In this document: piece after piece, positions 18,879-27,813 of the stretch
Layout: each line of letters opens with the position of its first letter
How positions within the stretch are numbered: the first letter of the stretch is position 1
Origin: Gluconacetobacter diazotrophicus PA1 5
GTDB lineage: Bacteria > Pseudomonadota > Alphaproteobacteria > Acetobacterales > Acetobacteraceae
Direction: 5' to 3'
Length of the DNA: 64,000 nucleotides
NCBI RefSeq assembly: GCF_000021325.1
Contig: NC_011365.1
Span: 1,274,501-1,338,500, forward strand
Translations under genes and position numbers: made by a program
Notes under the pieces: model-generated
Seen by the model: only the letters and a program-made list of their open reading frames with translations
What the model was told of the DNA's origin: nothing
Databases searched by the model: none

Positions 18879-18898
18879 GAGCCGCTTTCGGGCGGCTC
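18879..18898. terminator. possible shared terminator between mlaC and the HAD gene
   Basis: GAGCCGC and GCGGCTC form a 7-bp stem with a six-base loop in the 42-base gap between two converging genes. No T tract follows on either side, so termination is possible but not shown. Confidence 0.35.
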
Positions 18899-18903
18899 CT
18901 GCC

Positions 18904-19758
18904 CTACCAGCGAAAGGTGGGGACGGTGGCGACGGGTGCCAGCCCTGCCGACGTGGCTTCGGCCCGGGCGAGGGCCATGTCGTCACCGATCATTTCCTGA
19001 TGGATGCCGCCCAGGACCCAGCACCCGTCCACCCCGGCCCCCTTCGCCCCGCGCATGTCGGTGCCCAGCGCGTCGCCCACCGCCAGCACCCGCCCGCGCG
19101 GCAGGCCCAGCATCTCCAGCACCGGGGCGTAGATTTCGGGATAGGGCTTGCCGATCCAGCGGACGGCACATCCTTTCTGCGCATACAGGCTGGCCAGCAG
19201 CCCGGCACAGATCAGGCGCTGGCCGCCGCGAATGACCTCCATGTCCGGATTGGCGCAGACCATCTTCAGGCCGCGCGCGGCGCATTCGGCCAGGATGGGC
19301 AGGTAGGGCGCGGGATCGTTCTCGCCCCGGTCCTGATCCGGGCCGGTATTGAGGATGAAGTCGGCGTCGGCGGGGCTGTCCACCCGCTCCAGGTCCAGCC
19401 CCTCGAACAGGTTGTAATCCTTGGGCGCGCCAAGATGCAGCATGCGCCGCCCCAGACCGGCGAACCACGGGTCGGTCCGCGCGGACAGCAGGCCGCGCGT
19501 ATATTCGCCGCTGGTCATCACCCCGTCATACAGGTCGTCCGCCACCCCCATGGCGCGCAGGCCCTCGCGCACCACATCGACCCGGCGCGGCGCGTTGGAC
19601 AGCAGGATCACCCGCCGCCCCAGGTCGCGCAGGCGCGCCAGGCAATCGGCTGCGCCGGGATACGGGCTGACGCCGTCATGCACGACGCCCCACAGATCGA
19701 CGATGAACCCGTCATACCGCCCGGCCAGCGGGGCGAAGCCGTCCAGGCTGTCCATCAT
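18904..19758 (-). CDS. HAD-superfamily class IIA hydrolase (TIGR01459-like)
   Basis: A 284-residue phosphatase-like protein. The HAD motif I is FIVDLWGVVHDG near residue 20, where the first Asp is the nucleophile and W replaces the usual second D, as in the TIGR01459 subfamily. Motif II is LLSNAPRR near residue 53, and motif IV is LAVGDALGTDMRGAKGAGVD near residue 216. This class includes NagD/PGP-like enzymes acting on small phosphate esters. Its ATG overlaps the pyrD stop by four bases. Substrate unknown. Confidence 0.88.
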   Translation of the reverse strand: MMDSLDGFAPLAGRYDGFIVDLWGVVHDGVSPYPGAADCLARLRDLGRRVILLSNAPRRVDVVREGLRAMGVADDLYDGVMTSGEYTRGLLSARTDPWFAGLGRRMLHLGAPKDYNLFEGLDLERVDSPADADFILNTGPDQDRGENDPAPYLPILAECAARGLKMVCANPDMEVIRGGQRLICAGLLASLYAQKGCAVRWIGKPYPEIYAPVLEMLGLPRGRVLAVGDALGTDMRGAKGAGVDGCWVLGGIHQEMIGDDMALARAEATSAGLAPVATVPTFRW

Positions 19759-20828
19759 GCGGTTCCCTTCGCATCCGCCAGGGTTTCGAACCCTTCGGCG
19801 TTGAGGACCCGCACGGTCTCGCGCTTCAGCCGGCGCACGATCCCCGGGCCTTCATAGGCAAACGCGCTGTAGAGCTGCACCAGGTCGGCCCCGGCGCGCA
19901 CCCGGTCCACGATGTCGGCCCCGGTTTCGATCCCGCCGCAGGCCACCAGTGCCAGACGGCCGGCGGCGACCTGCGCGACCGCGCGGAAGATATCGGCCGC
20001 CAGCGGGCGCAACGGACGGCCCGACAGGCCGCCGGCCTCGCCCGCATGGGGGCTGCGCAGCCCGGCGGGGCGCGAGATGGTGGTATTGGTCACGATCAGC
20101 CCCTGCGCCCCGCCCGCGATCGCGGCCTCGACGATCGGGCCGATATCGTCGCGTGCCAGGTCGGGCGACAGCTTGACCAGCAGCGGCGGCCGGTCGGGAT
20201 GGGCCTCGCCGATCGCCTGCAGCAGCGCGCCCAGGCGCGAGGCCTCCTGCAGGTCGCGCAGGCCCGGCGTGTTGGGCGACGACAGGTTCAGCACCACGTA
20301 ATCGGCATAGTGCTTCACCCGCCCGACCAGGCGGGGATAATCGCGCTCGGGGTCCGCGCCGAACTTGTTGATGCCCAGATTGGCCCCGACCGGCACCCGC
20401 GCCCCAGCATGCCGGCCGGCGGGCGAGACCCGATGCAGTCGGGCCAGCCGCACCGCGAAGCGGTCGATCCCCTGGTTGTTGAAGCCCATGCGGTTGATGA
20501 TCGCGCGGTCTTCGTCCAGGCGGAACAGGCGCGGGCGCGGGTTGCCGGGCTGCGGCCGGGGGGTCACGGTTCCGGCTTCGACAAAGCCGAAACCGATCCG
20601 GGCCAGCGGCCGGACCACCAGCGCGTTCTTGTCGAACCCGGCGGCGATGCCGATCGGATTGGGAAAGCGCAGGCCCAGCGCCCGCACCGCCAGCGCCGGA
20701 TCGTCCTGGCCCGACCCGCTGCCGCCCCCCAGGCCGAGCAGGAGCGCGTTCAGGCCGAGGCGATGCGCGTCCTCGGGGTCCAGCCGCCGCACCAGCGGCA
20801 TCAGCATGTTCGACATGATATCCATCAT
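19755..20828 (-). CDS. pyrD: dihydroorotate dehydrogenase (quinone), class 2
   Basis: PyrD oxidises dihydroorotate to orotate and passes electrons to quinone at the membrane. The 357-residue protein has the class 2 N-terminal amphipathic extension (LVRRLDPEDAHRLGLNAL), then FPNPIGIAAGFDKNA, TVTPRPQPGNPRPR, NRMGFNNQG, VLNLSSPNTPGLRDLQ with the catalytic Ser, and LVACGGIETGAD near the FMN phosphate site. The ATG at 20828 overlaps the preceding gene's stop. It is part of a minus-strand run behind two quinone-reducing dehydrogenase operons. Confidence 0.96.
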   Translation of the reverse strand: MMDIMSNMLMPLVRRLDPEDAHRLGLNALLLGLGGGSGSGQDDPALAVRALGLRFPNPIGIAAGFDKNALVVRPLARIGFGFVEAGTVTPRPQPGNPRPRLFRLDEDRAIINRMGFNNQGIDRFAVRLARLHRVSPAGRHAGARVPVGANLGINKFGADPERDYPRLVGRVKHYADYVVLNLSSPNTPGLRDLQEASRLGALLQAIGEAHPDRPPLLVKLSPDLARDDIGPIVEAAIAGGAQGLIVTNTTISRPAGLRSPHAGEAGGLSGRPLRPLAADIFRAVAQVAAGRLALVACGGIETGADIVDRVRAGADLVQLYSAFAYEGPGIVRRLKRETVRVLNAEGFETLADAKGTA

Positions 20829-22054
20829 GGCTGGATTTTCTGCCGTACATCTCCGATCGAGGAAAGAGGCGCCGCGACGTCGGTCGGGCAGCGGATCAGG
20901 AAATAGGGGGGCACGCGCAGGTCGTGCCCGCCATTGAAGCTGGCCAGGCGGTTCCATTGCCCGAGCGTGCAATAGACATAGCCGTCATGGACGAAGATCC
21001 CGTCCGGCGACAGCACGCGCGGGTCGCGCACCACCGTATCGAACGTGCCGTCCGGATTGCGGCGGAAGATCGCGTCATGCTCGAAATTGGTCGTATAGAT
21101 CCGGCCCTGCGGATCGGTGGCCAGGCCGTCGGCCACGCCCTTTTCGCCCAGATCGGCGACGGCGGCCGCCAGGTCGGCGTCGGTCTTCGAAAAATCCGAG
21201 AGCAGCGCGGTCGGCAGGCTGTAGAGCCGTCGGCTGGTCAGCGGGGAATAATATAATGTCGCGCTGTCCGGGCTGAGCGTGATGCCGTCCACCCCGCCGG
21301 AGACGAACGTGGGATGATGCGGATCGAACACCAGCGGCCGCCCCTCGACCACCGTCATGAAGCCCCGCTCGGCCTGCGTCGAGGGATGGGTGGCCAGGAC
21401 GCGGCGCTGGCGGCCGGTGGCGAGATCGACCACCACCAGGGCCGGATGGGTCCCGAACGACGAATCGGTCACATAGGCCGTTCCCTGCGCCCCATGCGTC
21501 AGATCCACCCGCAAATCGTTCATGTGGCTGTCGGACAGCAGGGTCGGCGCGGTCAGCACGATGCTGGCGACGATGCGGTTGGTCGCCGGGTCGATCCCCA
21601 CCACTTTCGCCGCGCCGGGCCGCAGGGGCTGGCCGGCCAGCTTGCCGTCATCGATCAGCCACAGCCGGCCGCGCGTGTCGGTGGTCATGCCATGCACCGA
21701 CATCAGCCGGGCGGACGGCGCACGGGCGGACGGCAGGCTGGTCGCGGCGTCGGGATAGGGCACCAGCGCCCCGCCCTTCAGTTCCGCCAGCGTGGCGCCG
21801 GTGTGGTTGACGGCATGGCGGGGGAAACCGACGAACATGCGCCCGTCAGGGGTGATGGCGATCCCCGAGGGACCGGGATCGGCGAATTCGGCCACGATCT
21901 CGAACGATCCGGCCGAATTGAAGCCGTGATCGGTATTGGTGGCGAAACTGGCGGGCGGCGCGGCCCGCGCCGCACGACCGGCCAGGGCCAGCGCGCCGCT
22001 GCCCATCATGGCGCCGCCCAGCACGGCATGACCCAGGACGGATCGACGTTTCAT
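20825..22054 (-). CDS. exported major royal jelly protein-family protein
   Basis: A 409-residue beta-propeller protein with a Tat-like signal (KRRSVLGHAVLGGAMMGSG) cleaved near GRAARA-APP. Internal features such as GIAITPDGRMFVGFPR, LWLIDDGK, SHMNDLRVDL, GTAYVTDSS and SPDGIFVHDGYVY match the royal jelly/Yellow family (PF03022), which is related in fold to SMP-30 lactonases. Bacterial members are found near sugar-oxidising enzymes, but their reaction is not settled. A role on sugar lactones or as a ligand-binding partner of the adjacent dehydrogenases is an inference. It ends on the pyrD start. Confidence 0.82.
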   Translation of the reverse strand: MKRRSVLGHAVLGGAMMGSGALALAGRAARAAPPASFATNTDHGFNSAGSFEIVAEFADPGPSGIAITPDGRMFVGFPRHAVNHTGATLAELKGGALVPYPDAATSLPSARAPSARLMSVHGMTTDTRGRLWLIDDGKLAGQPLRPGAAKVVGIDPATNRIVASIVLTAPTLLSDSHMNDLRVDLTHGAQGTAYVTDSSFGTHPALVVVDLATGRQRRVLATHPSTQAERGFMTVVEGRPLVFDPHHPTFVSGGVDGITLSPDSATLYYSPLTSRRLYSLPTALLSDFSKTDADLAAAVADLGEKGVADGLATDPQGRIYTTNFEHDAIFRRNPDGTFDTVVRDPRVLSPDGIFVHDGYVYCTLGQWNRLASFNGGHDLRVPPYFLIRCPTDVAAPLSSIGDVRQKIQP

Positions 22055-22090
22055 GGCGTTTCCCCCGTATGCTTTCAGGCAAGTCTGCTT

Positions 22091-23491
22091 TCAGGCAGGG
22101 CGGCGGCGGGCCACCAGCAGCCAGATCAGGGCCAGCACGACCGCCAGGGCAGCCACCATGGCGGGAACGATATATGAGTCAACCCGCGCCAGCAGCGGCC
22201 TGGCCCCGCCGGCGCGGGACCGCGCCACGTCGGCCGCCGAGACATGGACCGACGGATCGCCGAACTGCGCCAGCACATAATTGCTGACATCGGCGACATC
22301 CTGATCCGACAGTTCATCGACATACGACCCGTGCGAGAAGCCGGGCATGTAGACATGCCGGCCGGCCACCGTCCGGTCCACGCCCTGCAGGATCGCGGCA
22401 ATCAGATTGTCCGGCGTGCGGGCGCCGGTCGCGGTGTTGTGGAACAGTTGCGGGTAATATCCGTCCTGGCTGCCCTGGCCGGTCGGGCGATGGCAGGCTG
22501 CGCAGTCGCCGGCAAACAGGCGCGCGCCATGCGCCAGCGTGTCCGGCGCCGCGCCACGGACCAGGGCGTCACTGTCCGACGCCGCGCCGTACGCGTCGCG
22601 CGCCTTGCGGTCGGCCGTATCCCGAATGGCCGGGACCTGGCGCACATAGGCGACGATCGCCTTCAGGTCCGCGTCGTCGAGATACTGGAAACTGTGCTCG
22701 ATCGCCTCGGCCATCGGACCGGCGGCCTGCGCCTTGCCCGGCACGTCGCCGGTCTTGAGGTAGCGGTACAGTTCGTCGGCGCTCCAGGTGCCGATACCGC
22801 TGACGGGGTCGGGGGTGATGTTCGGCGCGACCCATGAGCCCAGGGCGGCACCGCCCAGGTTCCTGTCGCCGATTTCCGCCATCGTCACGTTGCGCGGCGT
22901 ATGGCAGGTATCGCAATGCGCCAGCGCGACCGCCAGGTAGGCACCGCGATTGACTTCGGCGGATCTGGCGGGATCGGGGGTGAAGCGCGTCCGGTCCAGA
23001 TACAGCATGTTCCAGCCCCACAGGGACAGGCGCACGTTGAACGGGAACGGCAGCTTCGTCTGCGGCGCCACCGCGTCGACCGGCTGTACCGCCTGGGTGA
23101 AATAGGCGTACAGCGCGTGGATGTCGGCGTCCGTCATCCTGGCATAGGACGTATACGGCATGGCCGGATACAGGTGCGCCCCGTCGGCCCGGACGCCGTC
23201 ACGCACCGCGGCGGCGAACTGGGCCTCGGAATATCCGCCGATGCCCCCGTGCCGGGACGGGGTGATGTTCGAGGAATAGATCGTGCCCAGCGGGGAAGCG
23301 ATGCCGTATCCCCCCGCGAACGGCCGGCCGCCATTCGGGGCGGTATGACAGGCCACACAATCGGCGGCGGTGGCCAGATAGCGGCCGCGCGCCACCAGGC
23401 CGGCCCCGGAATCGCCCCCGTCCTGCGCCAGCGCGGTACCGCCGAACGATACGAGGACCAGGGCGGCGGCGCGCGCCGTCCTGCCGATCAT
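22091..23491 (-). CDS. three-haem membrane cytochrome c subunit of dehydrogenase set 2
   Basis: A 466-residue exported cytochrome with signal peptide to about residue 22 and three CxxCH sites: CVACH (residue 45), CDTCH and CAACH. A single hydrophobic helix near the C-terminus (PAMVAALAVVLALIWLLV) anchors it in the membrane. It accepts electrons from the FAD large subunit and reduces ubiquinone. Its ATG at 23491 overlaps the large-subunit stop by four bases and has AGGGGGG upstream. The layout matches SldC/AdhB-type cytochromes of acetic acid bacteria. Confidence 0.93.
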   Translation of the reverse strand: MIGRTARAAALVLVSFGGTALAQDGGDSGAGLVARGRYLATAADCVACHTAPNGGRPFAGGYGIASPLGTIYSSNITPSRHGGIGGYSEAQFAAAVRDGVRADGAHLYPAMPYTSYARMTDADIHALYAYFTQAVQPVDAVAPQTKLPFPFNVRLSLWGWNMLYLDRTRFTPDPARSAEVNRGAYLAVALAHCDTCHTPRNVTMAEIGDRNLGGAALGSWVAPNITPDPVSGIGTWSADELYRYLKTGDVPGKAQAAGPMAEAIEHSFQYLDDADLKAIVAYVRQVPAIRDTADRKARDAYGAASDSDALVRGAAPDTLAHGARLFAGDCAACHRPTGQGSQDGYYPQLFHNTATGARTPDNLIAAILQGVDRTVAGRHVYMPGFSHGSYVDELSDQDVADVSNYVLAQFGDPSVHVSAADVARSRAGGARPLLARVDSYIVPAMVAALAVVLALIWLLVARRRPA

Positions 23492-25146
23492 GCCCGTCCC
23501 CCCTGGAGGTCGGCCCGCATGGCGTCGGCGGCCTTGAGGCCCAGCGCCACCATGCTCAGCGTCGTGTTGACGACGCTGGCCGACGGCATCGCGCCGCCGC
23601 CCGGCAGCCACAGATTCGGATGGTCATGGGCACGGCAGTCACCGTCCACCACCGAATCCTTCGGGTCGCGGCCCATGATCGCGCCACCCATGATGTGGTT
23701 GTTGGCATTGAACGAGGTGGTGATCCGCAATTCGCTGCCGCCCAGCAGGGCGGCCACCTGCCGAATCTGGTCGGCGGCGGCCACGGCGCCTTTGCGCACA
23801 TACTCGCCGACATCGTAATGGATGTCCGGGCACGCCAGTCCCAGCGGGTCGCGCCGGGTGCGGCTCAGGGTCAGGCGGTTGTTCGGATCGGGCAAGGGCT
23901 CCAGGCTGACCGACAGGTCCACGCCGCGCGCCGCCCGGCGACGGATTTCGTCGTCCAGCGCCTGGCCGACCAGGCCCAGGGCCAGGGCCTGCTGCGTGGC
24001 GGGCGCGACGCGGCTGATATTGTTCAGGATCATCTTGTTGGCGGAATAGGTGCTGCGGAAGCCGCCATCACGCGGGCCGACGATGCAACTGCTCTGCGCC
24101 GGGCCGCGGCCGAACCAGAGCGGCTCGTTCGCCAGGAACGTCGCATGCACGCCCGAATGGTCCATCATGTTGCGCCCGACCTGGTCGGACGAATTGGCGA
24201 TGCCTTTGGGGTTGCGCGCATTGGCCGCCAGCAGCAGCAGGCGCGGCGTTTCGATGCCGTTGCAGGCCAGGACGAACATGCGCCCCGATGCCTTGTGCGA
24301 CGTCCGCTCCGCATCGTACCAGTGAATGGCGGTGATACGGTTCGCCTCGTCGGTGTCGATCCGGTAGGCGACGGCCTGGTCCAGCACGACCGCGCCGGCA
24401 TCTTCCGCCTTCACCACGTGCTGGATGCCGTTATACATCGCCCCGATGGGGCAGATCGGCTGGCAGTTATTGTTGCCGCAGCATGACGGACGATCCTCGA
24501 ACGGCTGGATGCTGCGTCCCTGCGGGATCGGTACCAGATGGAACCCGTGCGGGTTGACCAGTTCGGCGACGCGGCGATCGGCATAGCCGAACGGAATCAT
24601 GTCGCGCGGATAGGGGCGACTGCGTTCGCGCGGGGACTGCAGGTCCGGGTCGTGCGGGCCGGAAACGCCCATCGCCTCTTCCGCGCGGCAGTAATAGGGT
24701 TCCAGGTCGTCGTAGGAAATCGCCCAGTCGCGACCCACGCCGTACCGGGTCTTCATCTGGAAGTCGACCGGCAGGTGGCGCCAGCACGACGCCGCCCAGT
24801 GCCACGTGGTGCCGCCGACGGTGCGCAGATATCCCTGCTGGAACGCCGACCCGTCCGGGCCGCTGAGCCCGACATAGTCGTTGGCCGGGAAATAGAGCGG
24901 GGCCGGGGCCAGCGGCGCCTGGGGATACAGGCCCTGGAAATCGGATTGGACCCGGTTGTGGAACGACATGTTCCGCCAGTTCTCGACGATGTCCGATCGC
25001 TTCAGCCGCAGGCCGGCCTCCAGCACCAGGACCGAATGCCCGGCGGCGGCCATCTGGTGGGCGATCATCGCCCCGACGACGCCGGAGCCCACGATCACGA
25101 CATCGGCCGTCACGTCACCGGAACTGGAAAAGACGGGGTGCGCCAC
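23488..25146 (-). CDS. FAD large subunit (GMC family) of dehydrogenase set 2
   Basis: A 552-residue GMC oxidoreductase. The FAD-binding VVIVGSGVVGAMIAHQMA begins near residue 16. The Cys cluster SCCGNNNCQPICPIG (Cys 222, 223, 228 and 232) matches the 3Fe-4S site of FAD-linked sorbitol, fructose and gluconate dehydrogenases. The C-terminus has the catalytic-His region (NNHIMGG) and WLPGGGAMPSASVVNTT. It has no signal peptide and is presumably exported together with the Tat-signal small subunit. Gene order small-large-cytochrome matches sldSLC or gndSLC. Substrate (polyol, ketose or aldonate) cannot be decided from sequence alone. Confidence 0.9.
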   Translation of the reverse strand: MAHPVFSSSGDVTADVVIVGSGVVGAMIAHQMAAAGHSVLVLEAGLRLKRSDIVENWRNMSFHNRVQSDFQGLYPQAPLAPAPLYFPANDYVGLSGPDGSAFQQGYLRTVGGTTWHWAASCWRHLPVDFQMKTRYGVGRDWAISYDDLEPYYCRAEEAMGVSGPHDPDLQSPRERSRPYPRDMIPFGYADRRVAELVNPHGFHLVPIPQGRSIQPFEDRPSCCGNNNCQPICPIGAMYNGIQHVVKAEDAGAVVLDQAVAYRIDTDEANRITAIHWYDAERTSHKASGRMFVLACNGIETPRLLLLAANARNPKGIANSSDQVGRNMMDHSGVHATFLANEPLWFGRGPAQSSCIVGPRDGGFRSTYSANKMILNNISRVAPATQQALALGLVGQALDDEIRRRAARGVDLSVSLEPLPDPNNRLTLSRTRRDPLGLACPDIHYDVGEYVRKGAVAAADQIRQVAALLGGSELRITTSFNANNHIMGGAIMGRDPKDSVVDGDCRAHDHPNLWLPGGGAMPSASVVNTTLSMVALGLKAADAMRADLQGGRA

Positions 25147-25149
25147 GGA

Positions 25150-25806
25150 TCAATGCTCCTTTGCCGGGGGCTTGGTCGGAAGAATCCTGGATTGCGCCGG
25201 GGGTTTGGCTTCGACGCCGACCGGCGGCGGGGCCGGCGCGGGTACCGGAACGGGCGACAGGACCGCCACGCCCAGCGCGGGCGGCACTTCCGTCCACCAG
25301 CCCGGTGTGCCGAAGCAGTAGGTCGGCACCGGCAGCGCATCGTCCGTGGGGCGGTACATCAGCGCGTCCCGGTAGGCGACCATGGGCGCGTTGGTCCTGT
25401 CCTGCACCGAACCGGTGTACCAGGCCGCGACCAGGTCCAGCATCGTCTGGCGCTGGTTCGCCTCCTCGGCGCGGGCCAGGATTTCCTCGGGCTTGCCCCC
25501 GGCGACGGCCAGGCGCGACAGGGCGGCGATCCGTGCGCCGTAATTCGGAAAGGTCCGGACCATTGCCGCGAAAAGCCGGGTCCCGATCAGGGGATTCAGG
25601 TCCTGCCGTCCGGTCACCGCCCGGGACACCGCCAGGAACCGCGCCTCGTCCGGGCTCAGCGTCAGGGCGACGGCACGGCCGGGAACCAATGCCCCGGGCG
25701 CCAGGGCGGAGGCACCGGCCACGGCCCCCGCCGCCATCAGCGCCCGCCGGCTGACGCCCGGCGCGGCGTCGATCGTCTTCGCCCCCGTCGGTAAGGGATC
25801 GCTCAT
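25150..25806 (-). CDS. small (Tat-signal) subunit of dehydrogenase set 2, sorbitol-dehydrogenase type
   Basis: A 218-residue protein with a twin-arginine signal (VSRRALMAAGAVAG) and resemblance to the small subunit of membrane-bound FAD sorbitol dehydrogenase (LTLSPDEARFLAVSRAVTGRQDLNP, LVAAWYTGSVQ, MYRPTDDALPVPTYCFGTPGWWTEVP). The small subunit is needed to stabilise and export the large subunit. It carries an unusual 40-residue Pro-rich tail (PVPVPAPAPPP, then Lys/Pro). The ATG is at 25806. The large-subunit gene begins three bases after its stop. Confidence 0.88.
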   Translation of the reverse strand: MSDPLPTGAKTIDAAPGVSRRALMAAGAVAGASALAPGALVPGRAVALTLSPDEARFLAVSRAVTGRQDLNPLIGTRLFAAMVRTFPNYGARIAALSRLAVAGGKPEEILARAEEANQRQTMLDLVAAWYTGSVQDRTNAPMVAYRDALMYRPTDDALPVPTYCFGTPGWWTEVPPALGVAVLSPVPVPAPAPPPVGVEAKPPAQSRILPTKPPAKEH

Positions 25807-25894
25807 TGTCTCTTCACTCCAACACGGGCGCGTCATCCCACGCCCCTGCACGCGAACCCTGCCGTTCGCGCCTTGGGATATTCCAATCCGGCGT

Positions 25895-26395
25895 TCAGCC
25901 GGCGTCGTGCCCGGTCCAGACGGCCATGCCGGCCTCGGCCGCCTGTTCGTCCTGCGGGTTGGACCCGCCGCTGACGCCGATCGCGCCGATCACCCGTCCA
26001 TCTTCGATGATCGGAATGCCGCCGGCCGCCGGCATGGCGTCCGGCAGCGCCAGCACCGCCATCCTGCCGCCCGCCAGCGCCTGCTCGAACGACGCGGAAG
26101 GGCGTTTGTAGAGCACCGCGCTGCGCGCCTTGCGTTCCGCCAGCGCCAGGCTGGCCAACTGGCTACCCTCCATCCGTTCGACCAGGATCGGGAAACCGCC
26201 CGCATCGACGATCGTCACCGCGACGCTGGTATGGTTTTCCACCGCGCGGCGTTCGGCGGCACGGGCCATGGCCCGCGCCTGGTCAAGGGTGGGCGCTACA
26301 TCGGGGGCGCTGGACGGGGCAGCAACGAGGCGGCTCATCGGCAGGACCGTAAAGATGCCGGCCAGGAACGATATTAAAAAAAGCTTTCTTTTCAT
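25895..26395 (-). CDS. exported GlcG/HbpS-family protein
   Basis: A 166-residue protein with a signal peptide (KRKLFLISFLAGIFTVLPM) and a GlcG/HbpS (PF03928) domain: LDQARAMARAAERRAVEN, VAVTIVDAGGFPILVERMEG, ERKARSAVLYKRPSASFEQAL, GGIPIIEDGRVIGAIGVSGG. Relatives bind haem or are found beside sugar and glycolate oxidation genes. It sits between two FAD dehydrogenase operons on the same strand (gaps about 71 and 88 bases). A periplasmic haem- or cofactor-related role for the cytochrome subunits is an inference. Confidence 0.85.
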   Translation of the reverse strand: MKRKLFLISFLAGIFTVLPMSRLVAAPSSAPDVAPTLDQARAMARAAERRAVENHTSVAVTIVDAGGFPILVERMEGSQLASLALAERKARSAVLYKRPSASFEQALAGGRMAVLALPDAMPAAGGIPIIEDGRVIGAIGVSGGSNPQDEQAAEAGMAVWTGHDAG

Positions 26396-26466
26396 CACGC
26401 ACTTTCGATCGCGACATCCTGAAGAACGAACGGTCCGCCCTGATGCCGGACCGTTCGCAGGCTCGA

Positions 26467-27813
26467 TCAGTTCAGCGGCAGGCCGGTGACCACGTCCCCA
26501 CGCGGCAGCGCCTTGCGCACGCGGGCCACGTCCGCTTCCGTCACAGGCGCCGCGTCGTTGCCCCACGCCTTGCGAATGAAGCTGACGACATCGGCCACTT
26601 TCCGGTCCGACAGGCGGTCGGCGAAACCCGGCATCACGAAGGAAGACGGCGCGGCATGCGTGGCGCGCAGCGTATCGCCCGTCAGCACGATATGGATCAG
26701 CGAGTCCGGCGCATGGCCCATCACCACCGGGTTGCCCGCCAGCGGCGGGAACACGGTCGGATAGCCGTGCCCATCGGTGCGATGGCAGGCGGCGCAGCGA
26801 TCGACGTAGGTCCGGGCCCCCGGGGCCGATACGTCGCCCGCATGCAGCGCGTTCGCCAGCGCCGCGTCATAGACCCATGGCGCCTGCGTCGTGTCGTCGG
26901 GCGGCAGCGTCTTGAGGAAGCGCGCAATAGCATGCAGGTCGGCATCGGTCAGATGCTGCGTGCCGTGTCCGACCGCGTCCGACATGCCGCCGAAGGCCGA
27001 TCCCGCCTGGATGCGGCCGGTCCTGAGGAAAGCGACGATGTCGTCTTCCGACCAGCGGCCCAACCCGGTGCGGTTCTCGCCGCGCAGGCTGGTCGGAACC
27101 CAGCCGTCGATGGCCCCGCCGCCGCCCAGGAAGCGCGTGCCGTCCTGGGCCGTCAGGGCGACTTCCTGCATCGTCACGGCGCGCTGGGTGTGACAGGCGC
27201 CGCAATGCCCGGGCCCTTCGACCAGGTAGGCGCCACGCGCCACCACCGGATCGGAAAAGGCCCGGCCGGAACTGGCCTGCGCGTCCCTGACCGAGGGCGC
27301 GAACAGCGCGCGCCAGAAGATCAGGGGCCAGCGCATGGACATCGGCCAGGGGATGGTGCCGGGCCGGTTCGGCTGGGCGACCGGCGCCACGCCATGCATG
27401 AAATAGACGTACAGCGCATGGATGTCGGCATCCGACATCCGCGCGTACGAGGGATAGGGCATGGCCGGATACAGCATCGCCCCGTCGCGGCGCACGCCTT
27501 CGCGCACCGCGCGGGCGAATTCGGCCTCGGTATACGCACCGATGCCGTGCCCCGCGTCGGGCGTGATGTTGGGGGCGTAGAGCGTGCCCATTGCCAGCGC
27601 GAAGGGCAGGCCACCCGCGAACGGCTTGCCGCCCGGTGCCGTATGGCACGCCACGCAGTCCGAGGCGCGCGCCATATATGCGCCCTGCGCGACCAGCGCC
27701 GCCTCGGTACCGGCCTGGACCTGGGCCCGGGCGGGGGTGGCGGCAACCGGGAACGCCAACGCCGCCAGGCCGCCGAACAGGGCCGCCAGGCCGGCCCGCT
27801 TACGATACCCCAT
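26467..27813 (-). CDS. three-haem cytochrome c subunit of dehydrogenase set 1
   Basis: A 448-residue exported cytochrome with signal peptide to about residue 30 (ATPARA) and three CxxCH sites: CVACH (residue 53), CGACH and CAACH. It is similar in layout to the cytochrome of set 2 but ends at VVTGLPLN with no C-terminal hydrophobic helix, so its membrane attachment must differ. It should carry electrons from the FAD subunit to quinone. Its ATG shares a base with the large-subunit stop (TGATG). Confidence 0.93.
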   Translation of the reverse strand: MGYRKRAGLAALFGGLAALAFPVAATPARAQVQAGTEAALVAQGAYMARASDCVACHTAPGGKPFAGGLPFALAMGTLYAPNITPDAGHGIGAYTEAEFARAVREGVRRDGAMLYPAMPYPSYARMSDADIHALYVYFMHGVAPVAQPNRPGTIPWPMSMRWPLIFWRALFAPSVRDAQASSGRAFSDPVVARGAYLVEGPGHCGACHTQRAVTMQEVALTAQDGTRFLGGGGAIDGWVPTSLRGENRTGLGRWSEDDIVAFLRTGRIQAGSAFGGMSDAVGHGTQHLTDADLHAIARFLKTLPPDDTTQAPWVYDAALANALHAGDVSAPGARTYVDRCAACHRTDGHGYPTVFPPLAGNPVVMGHAPDSLIHIVLTGDTLRATHAAPSSFVMPGFADRLSDRKVADVVSFIRKAWGNDAAPVTEADVARVRKALPRGDVVTGLPLN

